Source: CALDTK01 sp965215115 (GTDB lineage Bacteria > Bacteroidota > Bacteroidia > Chitinophagales > Saprospiraceae). Taken from it: DNA of 64,000 nucleotides. The DNA is taken from NCBI GenBank assembly GCA_965215115.1, contig OZ244050.1, positions 5,022,001 to 5,086,000 of the forward strand. Reading direction: 5' to 3'. Positions 25,713-32,752 of this stretch are shown here, one piece after another. Positions within the stretch are counted from its first letter, which is position 1. Each line of letters begins with the position of its first letter. Made by a program: the position numbers and the translations under genes. The notes under the pieces are model-generated. The model worked only from the letters and a program-made list of their open reading frames with translations. It was not told where the DNA came from and did not search any database.

Positions 25713-26954
25713 CTAGCGCATCAGCACTACACTCCCGGTGCGGTTGAGCTCCTCGTCGTTGCAGGAGTAGGCCACGCGCCACAGGTACACCCCCGGCATG
25801 GCGGGTTCGCCCTCGTAGCTCCCGTCCCAGCGCCGGAACGGGTCCTCGGTCGCGAAGACGCGGTTGCCCCACCGGTCGTAGACCTCGAAGACGCTGAACT
25901 CCTGCAGCGTGGCGGCATTGCTGATCCCGAAGGCCTCGTTGCTCTCCGGCCCGAGTCGGTTCGGCGAGAAGGCCGCGGGCAACAGCAGCTGCGTGCAGTC
26001 GAAGTTGTCCGGGTCGAACACCTGCACCAGCACCGAGTCACGCGCGCGGCAGCCCGACTGCGGGTAGCTCAGCTCGGCGAAGTAGGTCGTGCTCGAACTC
26101 GGCTGCACGAGCGGCGCGGCGGTCGTGGCGCCGTCGACGATACTCGCCTCCGGGGTCCACGCGAAGTCGTCGGCGCAGGTGCTCGGGATGCGCAGGCGCA
26201 CCTGCTCGCCGGCGTTGATGACCGGGAACGCCAGCGGCGCGATCAGGTCGACCGGGGTGTAGAAGCTCTCGATCAACTCGCGCTCGAGCGATCCTCGGTA
26301 CAGCCTCACCTCGTCGATGAAGCCGGCGAAATTGCTGGCCGTCCCCGGGCAACTCGCGCGCGCGATCTCGAGGTTGGCGCTGTTGGCGATGTTGAAGCGC
26401 CCCTGGCCCGCGAGCCGGGCGACGCGTACGCCGTTGAGGAACACCTGGAGCTCGGAGCCGCGGCGCTCCAGCGCGAGGTGCTGCCAGCAGCGCGACTTGT
26501 TGAGGGGGATGCGGTTGTTGGCCCCGCCGAGCGAGCGCCCGGCCGTCTCGGAGAAGTTGATCTCGAGGGCGTCGAGGGTCGGGAGGTACTCCACCGCGAA
26601 CGCCTTCTCCGTGGTGGCGCAGTCGACCTGCTTGCGGATGAGCGTCTGCCGCGGGCTCACGCCGGTGGGGTGGAACCAAAATGCCAGGACGAAGTCGTTG
26701 TTCTCGAACAGCTCGTTGACCCTCGGCGAGGCCACGCTCAGGTAGTCGGCCACGCCGTCGAAGCGCAGCGAGCCGCCTACCGCCCCGCAGGCCGCCGTCG
26801 GCGCACCGGACACGATGGCGTTCTTGGCCTCGTCCCCCTGGCTCTCGTTGGCGGTCCCGTCGTCGAAGTTGTAGATCGCCACCGGCACGATGACCTGCGC
26901 GGGGGCGACGGCCGAAGAGACGGCAAGACAGGCGGACAGAAAGTAACGAAGCAT
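25713..26954 (-). CDS. Secreted LamG-domain protein with gliding-motility (CHU_C) C-terminal domain
   Basis: A 413-residue exported protein. MLRYFLSACLAVSSAVAPAQ is a signal peptide. Residues about 25-235 form a concanavalin/LamG-like domain (LRFDGVADYLSV, FVLAFWFHPTG, WQHLALERRGSELQVFLNGVRV, FAGFIDEVRLYRGSL). The last 90 residues match the gliding-motility-associated C-terminal domain: LLPAAFSPNRLGPESNEAFGI, FSVFEVYDRWGNRVF and DGSYEGEPAMPGVYLWRVAY, a type B signal for the type IX secretion system. It probably binds or presents at glycans on the cell surface. Its stop codon lies 11 bp before ackA's start on the same strand, and a TAGCTTG sequence (25709-25715, minus strand) overlapping the stop may be part of an ackA promoter. 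Confidence 0.88.
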   Translation of the reverse strand: MLRYFLSACLAVSSAVAPAQVIVPVAIYNFDDGTANESQGDEAKNAIVSGAPTAACGAVGGSLRFDGVADYLSVASPRVNELFENNDFVLAFWFHPTGVSPRQTLIRKQVDCATTEKAFAVEYLPTLDALEINFSETAGRSLGGANNRIPLNKSRCWQHLALERRGSELQVFLNGVRVARLAGQGRFNIANSANLEIARASCPGTASNFAGFIDEVRLYRGSLERELIESFYTPVDLIAPLAFPVINAGEQVRLRIPSTCADDFAWTPEASIVDGATTAAPLVQPSSSTTYFAELSYPQSGCRARDSVLVQVFDPDNFDCTQLLLPAAFSPNRLGPESNEAFGISNAATLQEFSVFEVYDRWGNRVFATEDPFRRWDGSYEGEPAMPGVYLWRVAYSCNDEELNRTGSVVLMR

Positions 26955-27035
26955 CGGCGGGTACGGCACGGGCGGGAGGGGCCACCCCTAACGGCGGGGG
27001 CCCTGTTTCATTTTACGAAGGCACGGTCTTCGGGG

Positions 27036-27353
27036 TTACCCGCCGCCGAAAAGCGCGCCCATGTCGGGCATCCCCCCGGGCATCATCCCGGACATCAGTT
27101 GCTGGGCTTCGTTTTGCTCGGTCTCAGCCGCCTTGGCGAGGGCCTGGTTGAGGGCCACGACGAGGAGGTCCTCGAGTTGCTCCGCGTCGCCGTCGGCGAG
27201 GATCGCCTGGTCCACCTTGACGCCGATCACCTCGCGCGTCCCGGACACCGTCACGCTCACGCCCTCGGCGGATTCGGTGATGCGCAGGGCGCCTAATTTT
27301 TGCTGGAGCGCCTCCTGCTGCTGTTGCATCTGCGCCATCATCTCCCCGAACAT
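27036..27353 (-). CDS. YbaB/EbfC family nucleoid-associated protein
   Basis: A 105-residue DNA-binding protein. MFGEMMAQMQQQQEALQQKLGALRI is the long first helix, followed by the strands VSVTVSGTREVIGVKVD and the helix EQLEDLLVVALNQALAKAAETEQNEAQQ. It ends in a Met/Gly-rich tail (MMPGGMPDMGALFGGG) typical of the family. Members bind DNA as tweezer-like dimers. Commonly next to dnaX/recR in other bacteria, but not here. It is transcribed divergently from the dehydrogenase gene across a 67-bp gap. Confidence 0.93.
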   Translation of the reverse strand: MFGEMMAQMQQQQEALQQKLGALRITESAEGVSVTVSGTREVIGVKVDQAILADGDAEQLEDLLVVALNQALAKAAETEQNEAQQLMSGMMPGGMPDMGALFGGG

Positions 27354-27420
27354 AAGCTATCGTATTGGTGGCGTGAAGGTAGGGGCGCCGCGAAAGAGTC
27401 GCGGCCCGCATCTTCGGCCC

Positions 27421-28575
27421 ATGGACAGCAACGCGGCGGTGGGGATCATTGGTTCGGGTTCGATGGGCTCCGGGATCGCGCAGGTGGCCGCCGAGGCCGG
27501 GCACGAGGTCCTCGTGTACGACAACAACCCCGCGGCGCTCCACCGCGCGGACCTCGCCCTCCGGGAGCTCTTCGCGGGCCTAGTCGCGAAGGGGAGGCGC
27601 ACCCGCGCGCAGGCCGACGCCGTGCTGGGGCGCATCGCGTACGTCGAGACGATGCTGAGTCTCGACCGCTGCGGCCTCATCGTCGAGGCCATCGTCGAGG
27701 ATCTGTCCGTCAAGCAGCGCCTCTTCGAAGAGCTGAGCCACGCCGTGGCGCGGGACTGCATCCTGGCCACCAATACGAGTTCGCTGAGCGTGACCGCGAT
27801 CGCGGCTTCCGCCAAAACCCCGGAGCAGGTCATCGGTCTGCACTTCTTCAACCCGGCGCCCCTCATGAAACTCGTCGAGGTGGTGCCGGCGGCGCAGACC
27901 GGCGCGGCGACCGTCGCTACCTGCAGGACCCTCGTCGCCGCCTGGGGCAAGACCGCCGTCGTGGCCCGCGACACCCCCGGTTTTATCGTCAACCGCGTGG
28001 CGCGCCCGTACTACTCCGAGGCCCTGCGGCTCCTCGACGAGGGGATCGCTACCTGCGCGGAGATCGACGCCGCCATGGAGGCGGTCGGCTTCCGGATGGG
28101 GCCGTTTCACCTGATGGACTTCATCGGGCACGACGTCAACTTCCGCGTCACCGAGGGCATGTTCCGAGCCTACTGGGGGGAGCCGCGCTACCGGCCGAGT
28201 TTTTCGCAGCAGCAACTCCTCGACGCGGGCTACCTCGGCAGGAAGGTGGGCCGGGGCTTCTACCGTTTTGACGAAAGTCGCCAACCGATTCGTGCGGCTG
28301 TCGCCAAAACCTCCGCGCAACTGAGCGCCCTGAGTGATCGAGTGCTGTGCGTGCTCATCAACGAGGCGTACGACGCGCTCCACTTCGGCGTCGCGAGCGC
28401 CGCGGACATCGACGAGGCCGTGCAGCTGGGCGTCAACTACCCGAAAGGGCTGCTGGCCTGGGGGGCCGAGATCGGGACCGAGGAGATTACCGCACGGCTC
28501 GACGCACTTTTCGACCACTACCACGAGGAGCGCTACCGGGTGAGCGCAGGGTTGAGGCGGGCGTCGTCGACGTAG
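27421..28575 (+). CDS. 3-hydroxyacyl-CoA dehydrogenase (PaaH/Hbd type)
   Basis: A 384-residue NAD-dependent dehydrogenase that oxidises 3-hydroxyacyl-CoA. VGIIGSGSMGSGIAQVAAEAGHEVLVYDN is the NAD-binding fold, ATNTSSLSVTAIA and HFFNPAPLMKLVEVV contain the catalytic His and adjacent residues, and GFIVNRVARPYYSEALRLLDEG starts the C-terminal domain. A second C-terminal-domain copy follows (VLCVLINEAYDALHFGVASAADID), as in the two-domain PaaH/PaaC group used in phenylacetate or fatty-acid breakdown. Between the two copies is an insertion made of two hairpin repeats facing each other (28265-28310), and a third repeat sits at 27804-27818. No other beta-oxidation gene is adjacent. Confidence 0.92.
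   Translation: MDSNAAVGIIGSGSMGSGIAQVAAEAGHEVLVYDNNPAALHRADLALRELFAGLVAKGRRTRAQADAVLGRIAYVETMLSLDRCGLIVEAIVEDLSVKQRLFEELSHAVARDCILATNTSSLSVTAIAASAKTPEQVIGLHFFNPAPLMKLVEVVPAAQTGAATVATCRTLVAAWGKTAVVARDTPGFIVNRVARPYYSEALRLLDEGIATCAEIDAAMEAVGFRMGPFHLMDFIGHDVNFRVTEGMFRAYWGEPRYRPSFSQQQLLDAGYLGRKVGRGFYRFDESRQPIRAAVAKTSAQLSALSDRVLCVLINEAYDALHFGVASAADIDEAVQLGVNYPKGLLAWGAEIGTEEITARLDALFDHYHEERYRVSAGLRRASST
28265..28310. repeat. Inverted pair of hairpin repeats within the dehydrogenase gene
   Basis: GTTTTGACGAAAGTC (28265-28279, plus) and, on the minus strand, GTTTTGGCGACAGCC (28296-28310) face each other across 16 bp. They encode RFDESRQ and AVAKTSA between two domain copies of the enzyme, a likely linker. 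Confidence 0.75.
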
Positions 28576-28682
28576 TCGGTCGGATATGGGCGATTAATGT
28601 TCAGTATTGAACACCCGGCCGTTATGGCGTTACTCTGTGTAGGCCCCCCGACGACAAGGTCGGTCGGGCAACCCTTTCGCGC

Positions 28683-29921
28683 ATGGCCCTACCGACTACC
28701 CTCCGACACTTCACCATCGCCGCTGCCCTCCTGGCGGTAGCCCCCCTCCACGCCCAGATCGAGTTCGCGCAAGAAGACGGCTACGTCGAGATGACCGCCG
28801 AGGAGTTCAGGTCGCTGATCGGCAAGATGCAGCGCCTCCGGGCGCAGCGCGCGCAGCAGGTGCAGGCTATGCAGCAGCAGGAGCAACGGTACGCCGCGAC
28901 CCAGCGCACGCCACAGCCCCAGTACCGACCTCAGTACCAGCCACCGCAGACGCTGATCGTCCCGCAGGGCGGGTCCAGCGTCGACAACGGTCGCCTCGCC
29001 GAACTCGAGCGCCAGACCGCGATGCTCGCCGAGGAGATCCGGCTGCTGCGCCAGGACTTGTACGCCCGCTCCGCTCCACGCGCCGGCGCCGTCGAGCCCA
29101 CCCGCATCGACACCGTGCGCGTGGCCCAGGTCCAACCGCGCCCGACGGAGCCGTACCGCCAGGTACCGCCGACGAACACCTACGACACCGACGCCCGCAC
29201 GCGCTACGAGCGCCAACTCGACGACGAGCGCCGGCGCTACGACCGGGACCTGCGGGACGAACGCGACCGCATCCGCGACCTCGAGCGGGAGATCGCGAGT
29301 CTGCGCGGACGTGACTACGACCGCGGTCGCGACACCCGCGTCGTGGCCCCGTCCGTGATCCCGGTCCCGACCAACAACTACCGCCCCGACACGGTGGTCC
29401 GCAACGTGCCGGGCGTCACCGCGGCGGAGTTGATGCTGATGCGCCAGCAGGACAGCCTCGCGAACGCCCTCGCGCGCCTCCGCGCCGAGATGGCGCGGCA
29501 GCCCACCCGGGACACGATGTACCTCGACCGCCCGATGGTGGTCCGCGACACGATCCGCAAGACGGATGTCGTCACGAAGACCGTCGTCGAAGACCGGGTC
29601 GACCTGGCGGCGGTGCTGTTCGCCCACGACTCCTCGGTGCTCGACGCCACGGCCGAGAACCAGATCCAGAGCGCCGTGCAGGCCTACCGCCGCGAAGCGG
29701 ACGCGACCCTGCTGCTGCGTGGGTTCGCCAGCAGGACCGGCAGCGTCGACTACAACCAGGCCCTGTCCACGAGGCGCGCCTTGGCCGTCCGGGATAGGCT
29801 CACCGCCGCGGGGGTACCCGCCGACCACATCCGCGTCATCGGCAACGGCATCGACCCCGGCACCGATCTCGCGGAGGCGCGTCGCGTGGAGATCCAGCTG
29901 CTGCGCAAGCCCAATCCGTAA
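28683..29921 (+). CDS. OmpA-family outer-membrane protein with coiled-coil middle
   Basis: A 412-residue exported protein. MALPTTLRHFTIAAALLAVAPLHA is a signal peptide. A Gln/Tyr/Pro-rich stretch (residues about 60-100) and a charged coiled-coil (YERQLDDERRRYDRDLRDERDR) precede the C-terminal OmpA domain (residues about 300-405): VLFAHDSSVLDATAENQI, LLLRGFASRTGSVDYN and LSTRRALAVRDRLTAAGVPADHI. The domain binds peptidoglycan and ties the outer membrane to the wall. No N-terminal barrel is seen, so anchoring may depend on a partner, perhaps the double-barrel protein encoded 90 bp downstream with a similar charged RxxDD coiled coil. Confidence 0.88.
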   Translation: MALPTTLRHFTIAAALLAVAPLHAQIEFAQEDGYVEMTAEEFRSLIGKMQRLRAQRAQQVQAMQQQEQRYAATQRTPQPQYRPQYQPPQTLIVPQGGSSVDNGRLAELERQTAMLAEEIRLLRQDLYARSAPRAGAVEPTRIDTVRVAQVQPRPTEPYRQVPPTNTYDTDARTRYERQLDDERRRYDRDLRDERDRIRDLEREIASLRGRDYDRGRDTRVVAPSVIPVPTNNYRPDTVVRNVPGVTAAELMLMRQQDSLANALARLRAEMARQPTRDTMYLDRPMVVRDTIRKTDVVTKTVVEDRVDLAAVLFAHDSSVLDATAENQIQSAVQAYRREADATLLLRGFASRTGSVDYNQALSTRRALAVRDRLTAAGVPADHIRVIGNGIDPGTDLAEARRVEIQLLRKPNP

Positions 29922-29929
29922 GCCCATAC

Positions 29930-29944
29930 GCCTTTCGGCAAAAC
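29930..29944 (-). repeat. Dispersed hairpin repeat with GCC/GGC stem, intergenic
   Basis: On the minus strand GTTTTGCCGAAAGGC, 9 bp after the OmpA-family stop codon and before the next gene. A possible mRNA hairpin between two co-oriented genes. Confidence 0.75.
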
Positions 29945-30011
29945 CCATTACCTCACTTACACTTTCGCGCGGCCGATCGGTCGCGCTGCCCCAGAACCAA
30001 AACTTCATTAG

Positions 30012-32297
30012 ATGAAACCGACGATACTCAAGATTTGCGGCCTCGCCGTCGCCACCCTCAGCGTCGGCGCGGCCGGCGCCCAGGTCACCGGCCTGAGCTA
30101 CACCCTCGCCCCCCGCGTGGCGTACCTCCTCCCCGGCGACAACTCGGGACTCGACCGCACCTTCGCCGTCGGCGGGGACCTCGGCTTCTCCTTCGGGCAG
30201 TTCATCGAACTGCGCGGTACCTACCTCCAGAGCATCGGCGGCGAGACGAACCTGGAACCCCTCGGGATCGACCTCATCAACAACAATCGCCCCGACGCCC
30301 GCGAGGTCGAGCTGAGGCGCATCGGCGGTGACGTCAAGTTCAACATCGGCAAGGGTGGCTTCCTTCCGTACCTCACGCTCGGTACCGGCATCCAGCGCCT
30401 CAAGCTCGACGGCGGCAACGAGAACGAGAATATCTACGGCAACGCCGGGGTCGGCTTCGTGATCAGTGCCGCGGACCGCTACACTTTCTTCGCGGAGGGT
30501 CGCTACACCCAGTACCGCAACAATGCCCTCCGGGCCCTGCTGACGGCCGACGAACTGGCCGAGCGCGGGCTTGCCCTCACCCCGGGCGCCACTCGCCGCG
30601 TCGGCAACTACAGCGTCGAGGCGGGTCTGGCGTTCTACCTCGGCGGCCGCCGCCCCGGCGAGCGCACCGAACTCGACGAGGCGTACGCCGATCAGTTCGG
30701 CGACGGCTTTCGCAACCTGAGCCTCGAGATCGAGCCGAGCCTCTCGCAGATCAACTTCGACAATAGTCTCCCCTACCGCGACACCTACCTCGGCGGCGCT
30801 TCGCTCGGGCTCAACTTCGGCCCCCTCGTCGGCATCCGCGGGTACTACTACCGCGCGATGCAGGACGACGAGATCAACCTCGACTTCGACGACCTGGCCA
30901 TGTACGGGCTCGACTTCCGCTTCAACCTCAACAACGTGAGCACGGGCCTCGTGCCCTTCCTCATCGTGGGCGGCGGCTACCTCGACGCCGACGATACGTA
31001 CATCGGGCGCGACGACCTAGCCGGGGTGCGTTCGCAGGGCTTCGCCACGGGCGGTGGCGGCATCGTGTTAGGGCTCGGCCGCAACCTCCGCGTCCGCGGC
31101 AGCATCAAGGCCCTGCTCACGTCCGGTACCGACGTCGAGGACCTATCGAACGCGGACCAGATCACGACCAGCACGCAGTACACCGTGGGTCTCGACCTCG
31201 CGCTCGGCCGCCGTGCCGCCGACGGGGACGCCATCGCGGAGCGCAAGCGCGAGGAGGCCCTCGAGGAGCAGCGCCAGCGCAACGCCGTGCAGGCCCGCGA
31301 ACTCAGGCAGAACTACGAGCAGCGCCTCGTCGACACCGAGGAGCGCCTCAACGCCGCCTACGCCTCGCAGGACTCCGCACAGATCGCCGCCCTCACGAAG
31401 GTCCAGGAGGAGACCGCCGAGACCATCGCCGAGCTGGAGGAGCGCGAGGAGCGCAACGCCAGGCGGACCGACCGCCTGCAGGATAGCCTCAGCCGCCTCC
31501 GCGACCGCGGCGACCGCAATGACCGTCGCTACGCAGAGGATCGCCGCTACGAACTCGACCGTCGAGATGCAGAACTGCGCCGCCGCGACTTCGATAGCCG
31601 CCGCTACGAGTACGAGGGTAGGTACGACAGCGACCGCCGCTACGACGACGACCGTCGTCGTTACAGCGACGACCGCGACGACCGTGACGACCGTGACGAC
31701 CGCGGTACGTCAGGTAGCCGGGAGGGCATGATCCGCATGAGCGTGGCCGAGTTCGAGGGGCTCATCGAGGAGATCTTCGAGAGTTCCACACCGCTCGGGA
31801 ACGAGGGCATGGCCTACCCGATGGCGCCGAACACCTCGGGTGAGCAAGTCGCGCCGAACCAATACCGCCAGCCGTCCGGCACGCAGTACGTCGTGCCGAA
31901 CAACGCTACCGGCGTGCAGGCGGATTCGGCTTTCGCCAGAACCCAACGCGAGAATGCCGCCCTGCGCCGGGAGTTGGAGCAGATGCGCAGGACCATGAAC
32001 GGGCCCCAGCCGGTACGCCCCGACACCACGACCCGCAGGACGACGCCGACCACGACGCCGCCGCGGCAGCCGAACACGCAGCCCAACTCCGGTAACGCAA
32101 ATCCTCAGCGTTCGACCTCGACCCCACCTGCCACCGACGAAGACGACGCCTCCACGACGCAAGTCGTCAAGGAGGAGTTGTCCAAGGTCTTCGGCGAGTC
32201 CGAGGCCCAGGAGACGGCCCGCGAGCGCCGCAAGCGCGAGCGCGCGGAGCGCCGAGCCGCGAAGGAAGCCGCGAAAGCAGCCGAGTCCCCGAACTAA
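30012..32297 (+). CDS. Double beta-barrel outer-membrane protein with long charged coiled coil
   Basis: A 761-residue exported protein of unknown function. After a signal peptide (MKPTILKICGLAVATLSVGAAGAQ) there are two similar barrel-like domains, residues about 25-215 and 235-400. Compare FAVGGDLGFSFGQFIELRGTYL with YLGGASLGLNFGPLVGIRGYYY, and GGFLPYLTLGTGIQRL with GLVPFLIVGGGYLDA, indicating a duplication. A helical charged region follows (EERNARRTDRLQDSLSRLRD), then an Arg/Asp/Tyr repeat tract (RRYDDDRR, DDRDDRDDRDDRG) at about 515-565, a second coiled coil and a basic, Ala/Glu-rich tail. A degenerate hairpin repeat is at 31928-31942. It may act with the preceding OmpA protein. Confidence 0.75.
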   Translation: MKPTILKICGLAVATLSVGAAGAQVTGLSYTLAPRVAYLLPGDNSGLDRTFAVGGDLGFSFGQFIELRGTYLQSIGGETNLEPLGIDLINNNRPDAREVELRRIGGDVKFNIGKGGFLPYLTLGTGIQRLKLDGGNENENIYGNAGVGFVISAADRYTFFAEGRYTQYRNNALRALLTADELAERGLALTPGATRRVGNYSVEAGLAFYLGGRRPGERTELDEAYADQFGDGFRNLSLEIEPSLSQINFDNSLPYRDTYLGGASLGLNFGPLVGIRGYYYRAMQDDEINLDFDDLAMYGLDFRFNLNNVSTGLVPFLIVGGGYLDADDTYIGRDDLAGVRSQGFATGGGGIVLGLGRNLRVRGSIKALLTSGTDVEDLSNADQITTSTQYTVGLDLALGRRAADGDAIAERKREEALEEQRQRNAVQARELRQNYEQRLVDTEERLNAAYASQDSAQIAALTKVQEETAETIAELEEREERNARRTDRLQDSLSRLRDRGDRNDRRYAEDRRYELDRRDAELRRRDFDSRRYEYEGRYDSDRRYDDDRRRYSDDRDDRDDRDDRGTSGSREGMIRMSVAEFEGLIEEIFESSTPLGNEGMAYPMAPNTSGEQVAPNQYRQPSGTQYVVPNNATGVQADSAFARTQRENAALRRELEQMRRTMNGPQPVRPDTTTRRTTPTTTPPRQPNTQPNSGNANPQRSTSTPPATDEDDASTTQVVKEELSKVFGESEAQETARERRKRERAERRAAKEAAKAAESPN

Positions 32298-32298
32298 G

Positions 32299-32615
32299 GC
32301 GGGACGGTGCACGAGCCGTGTTTGCCTGGGCTCTGCCAGGTGCCGGGGGCGTTTGAGGCGTCCCGTCGGAGTGGCTGTGGACCTGGCGGAGCCAGGCAAA
32401 CACGCCTCGTCTTGACGGCGCGGCGTGGGGCACCGGCGGGGCTGTGTCGTCGGAATTGGGCGGGACGGTGCACGAGCCGTGTTTGCCTGGCTCCGCCAGG
32501 TGCCGGGGGCGTTTGAGGCGTCCCGTCGGAGTGGCTGTGGACCTGGCAGCGTAAGAAGGGGGGGGGCCCCTTCTTTAAGCAGGCAAACACGGCTCGTCTT
32601 GACGGCGCGGCGTGG
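32299..32615. repeat. Two copies of an inverted-repeat intergenic element
   Basis: This fills most of the 455-bp gap between two plus-strand genes. Copy 1 (32299-32428) and copy 2 (32460-32615) share long near-identical segments. Each has arms of about 30 nt that are inverted complements, for example 32472-32501 against 32381-32410 with one mismatch, around a shared spacer of about 37 nt, then a common downstream tail. The right arm of copy 2 is interrupted by a 9-bp stem hairpin at 32553-32575. It looks like a small non-coding mobile or structured element, or a MITE remnant; no transposase is nearby. The remaining 32616-32752 shows only a possible promoter word TACCTTG (32687-32693). Confidence 0.75.
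32553..32575. terminator. Stem-loop with G/C run, possible terminator
   Basis: AAGAAGGGG (32553-32561) pairs with CCCCTTCTT (32567-32575) around five G residues; TTTAAG follows. It interrupts copy 2 of the inverted-repeat element and is absent from copy 1. It has terminator-like geometry, but the T run is short. Confidence 0.4.
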
Positions 32616-32752
32616 AGCAGCGTACAGGGGTGCCGCTTTCGCACGGCGGGCTACACCCACGGTGCTGCAACTCTTACCCGGATGTTTACCTTGTCCGCCC
32701 CGGAGGATGCTGCGCCCGATGCGAAGCCACGCCCCCGGCTTAGATTTAGCCC

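Noticed and set aside
31640..31710. Repetitive GACGACCGT DNA
   Set aside because: It is the codon-level repeat of the Asp-Asp-Arg tract inside a coding sequence, not a separate element.
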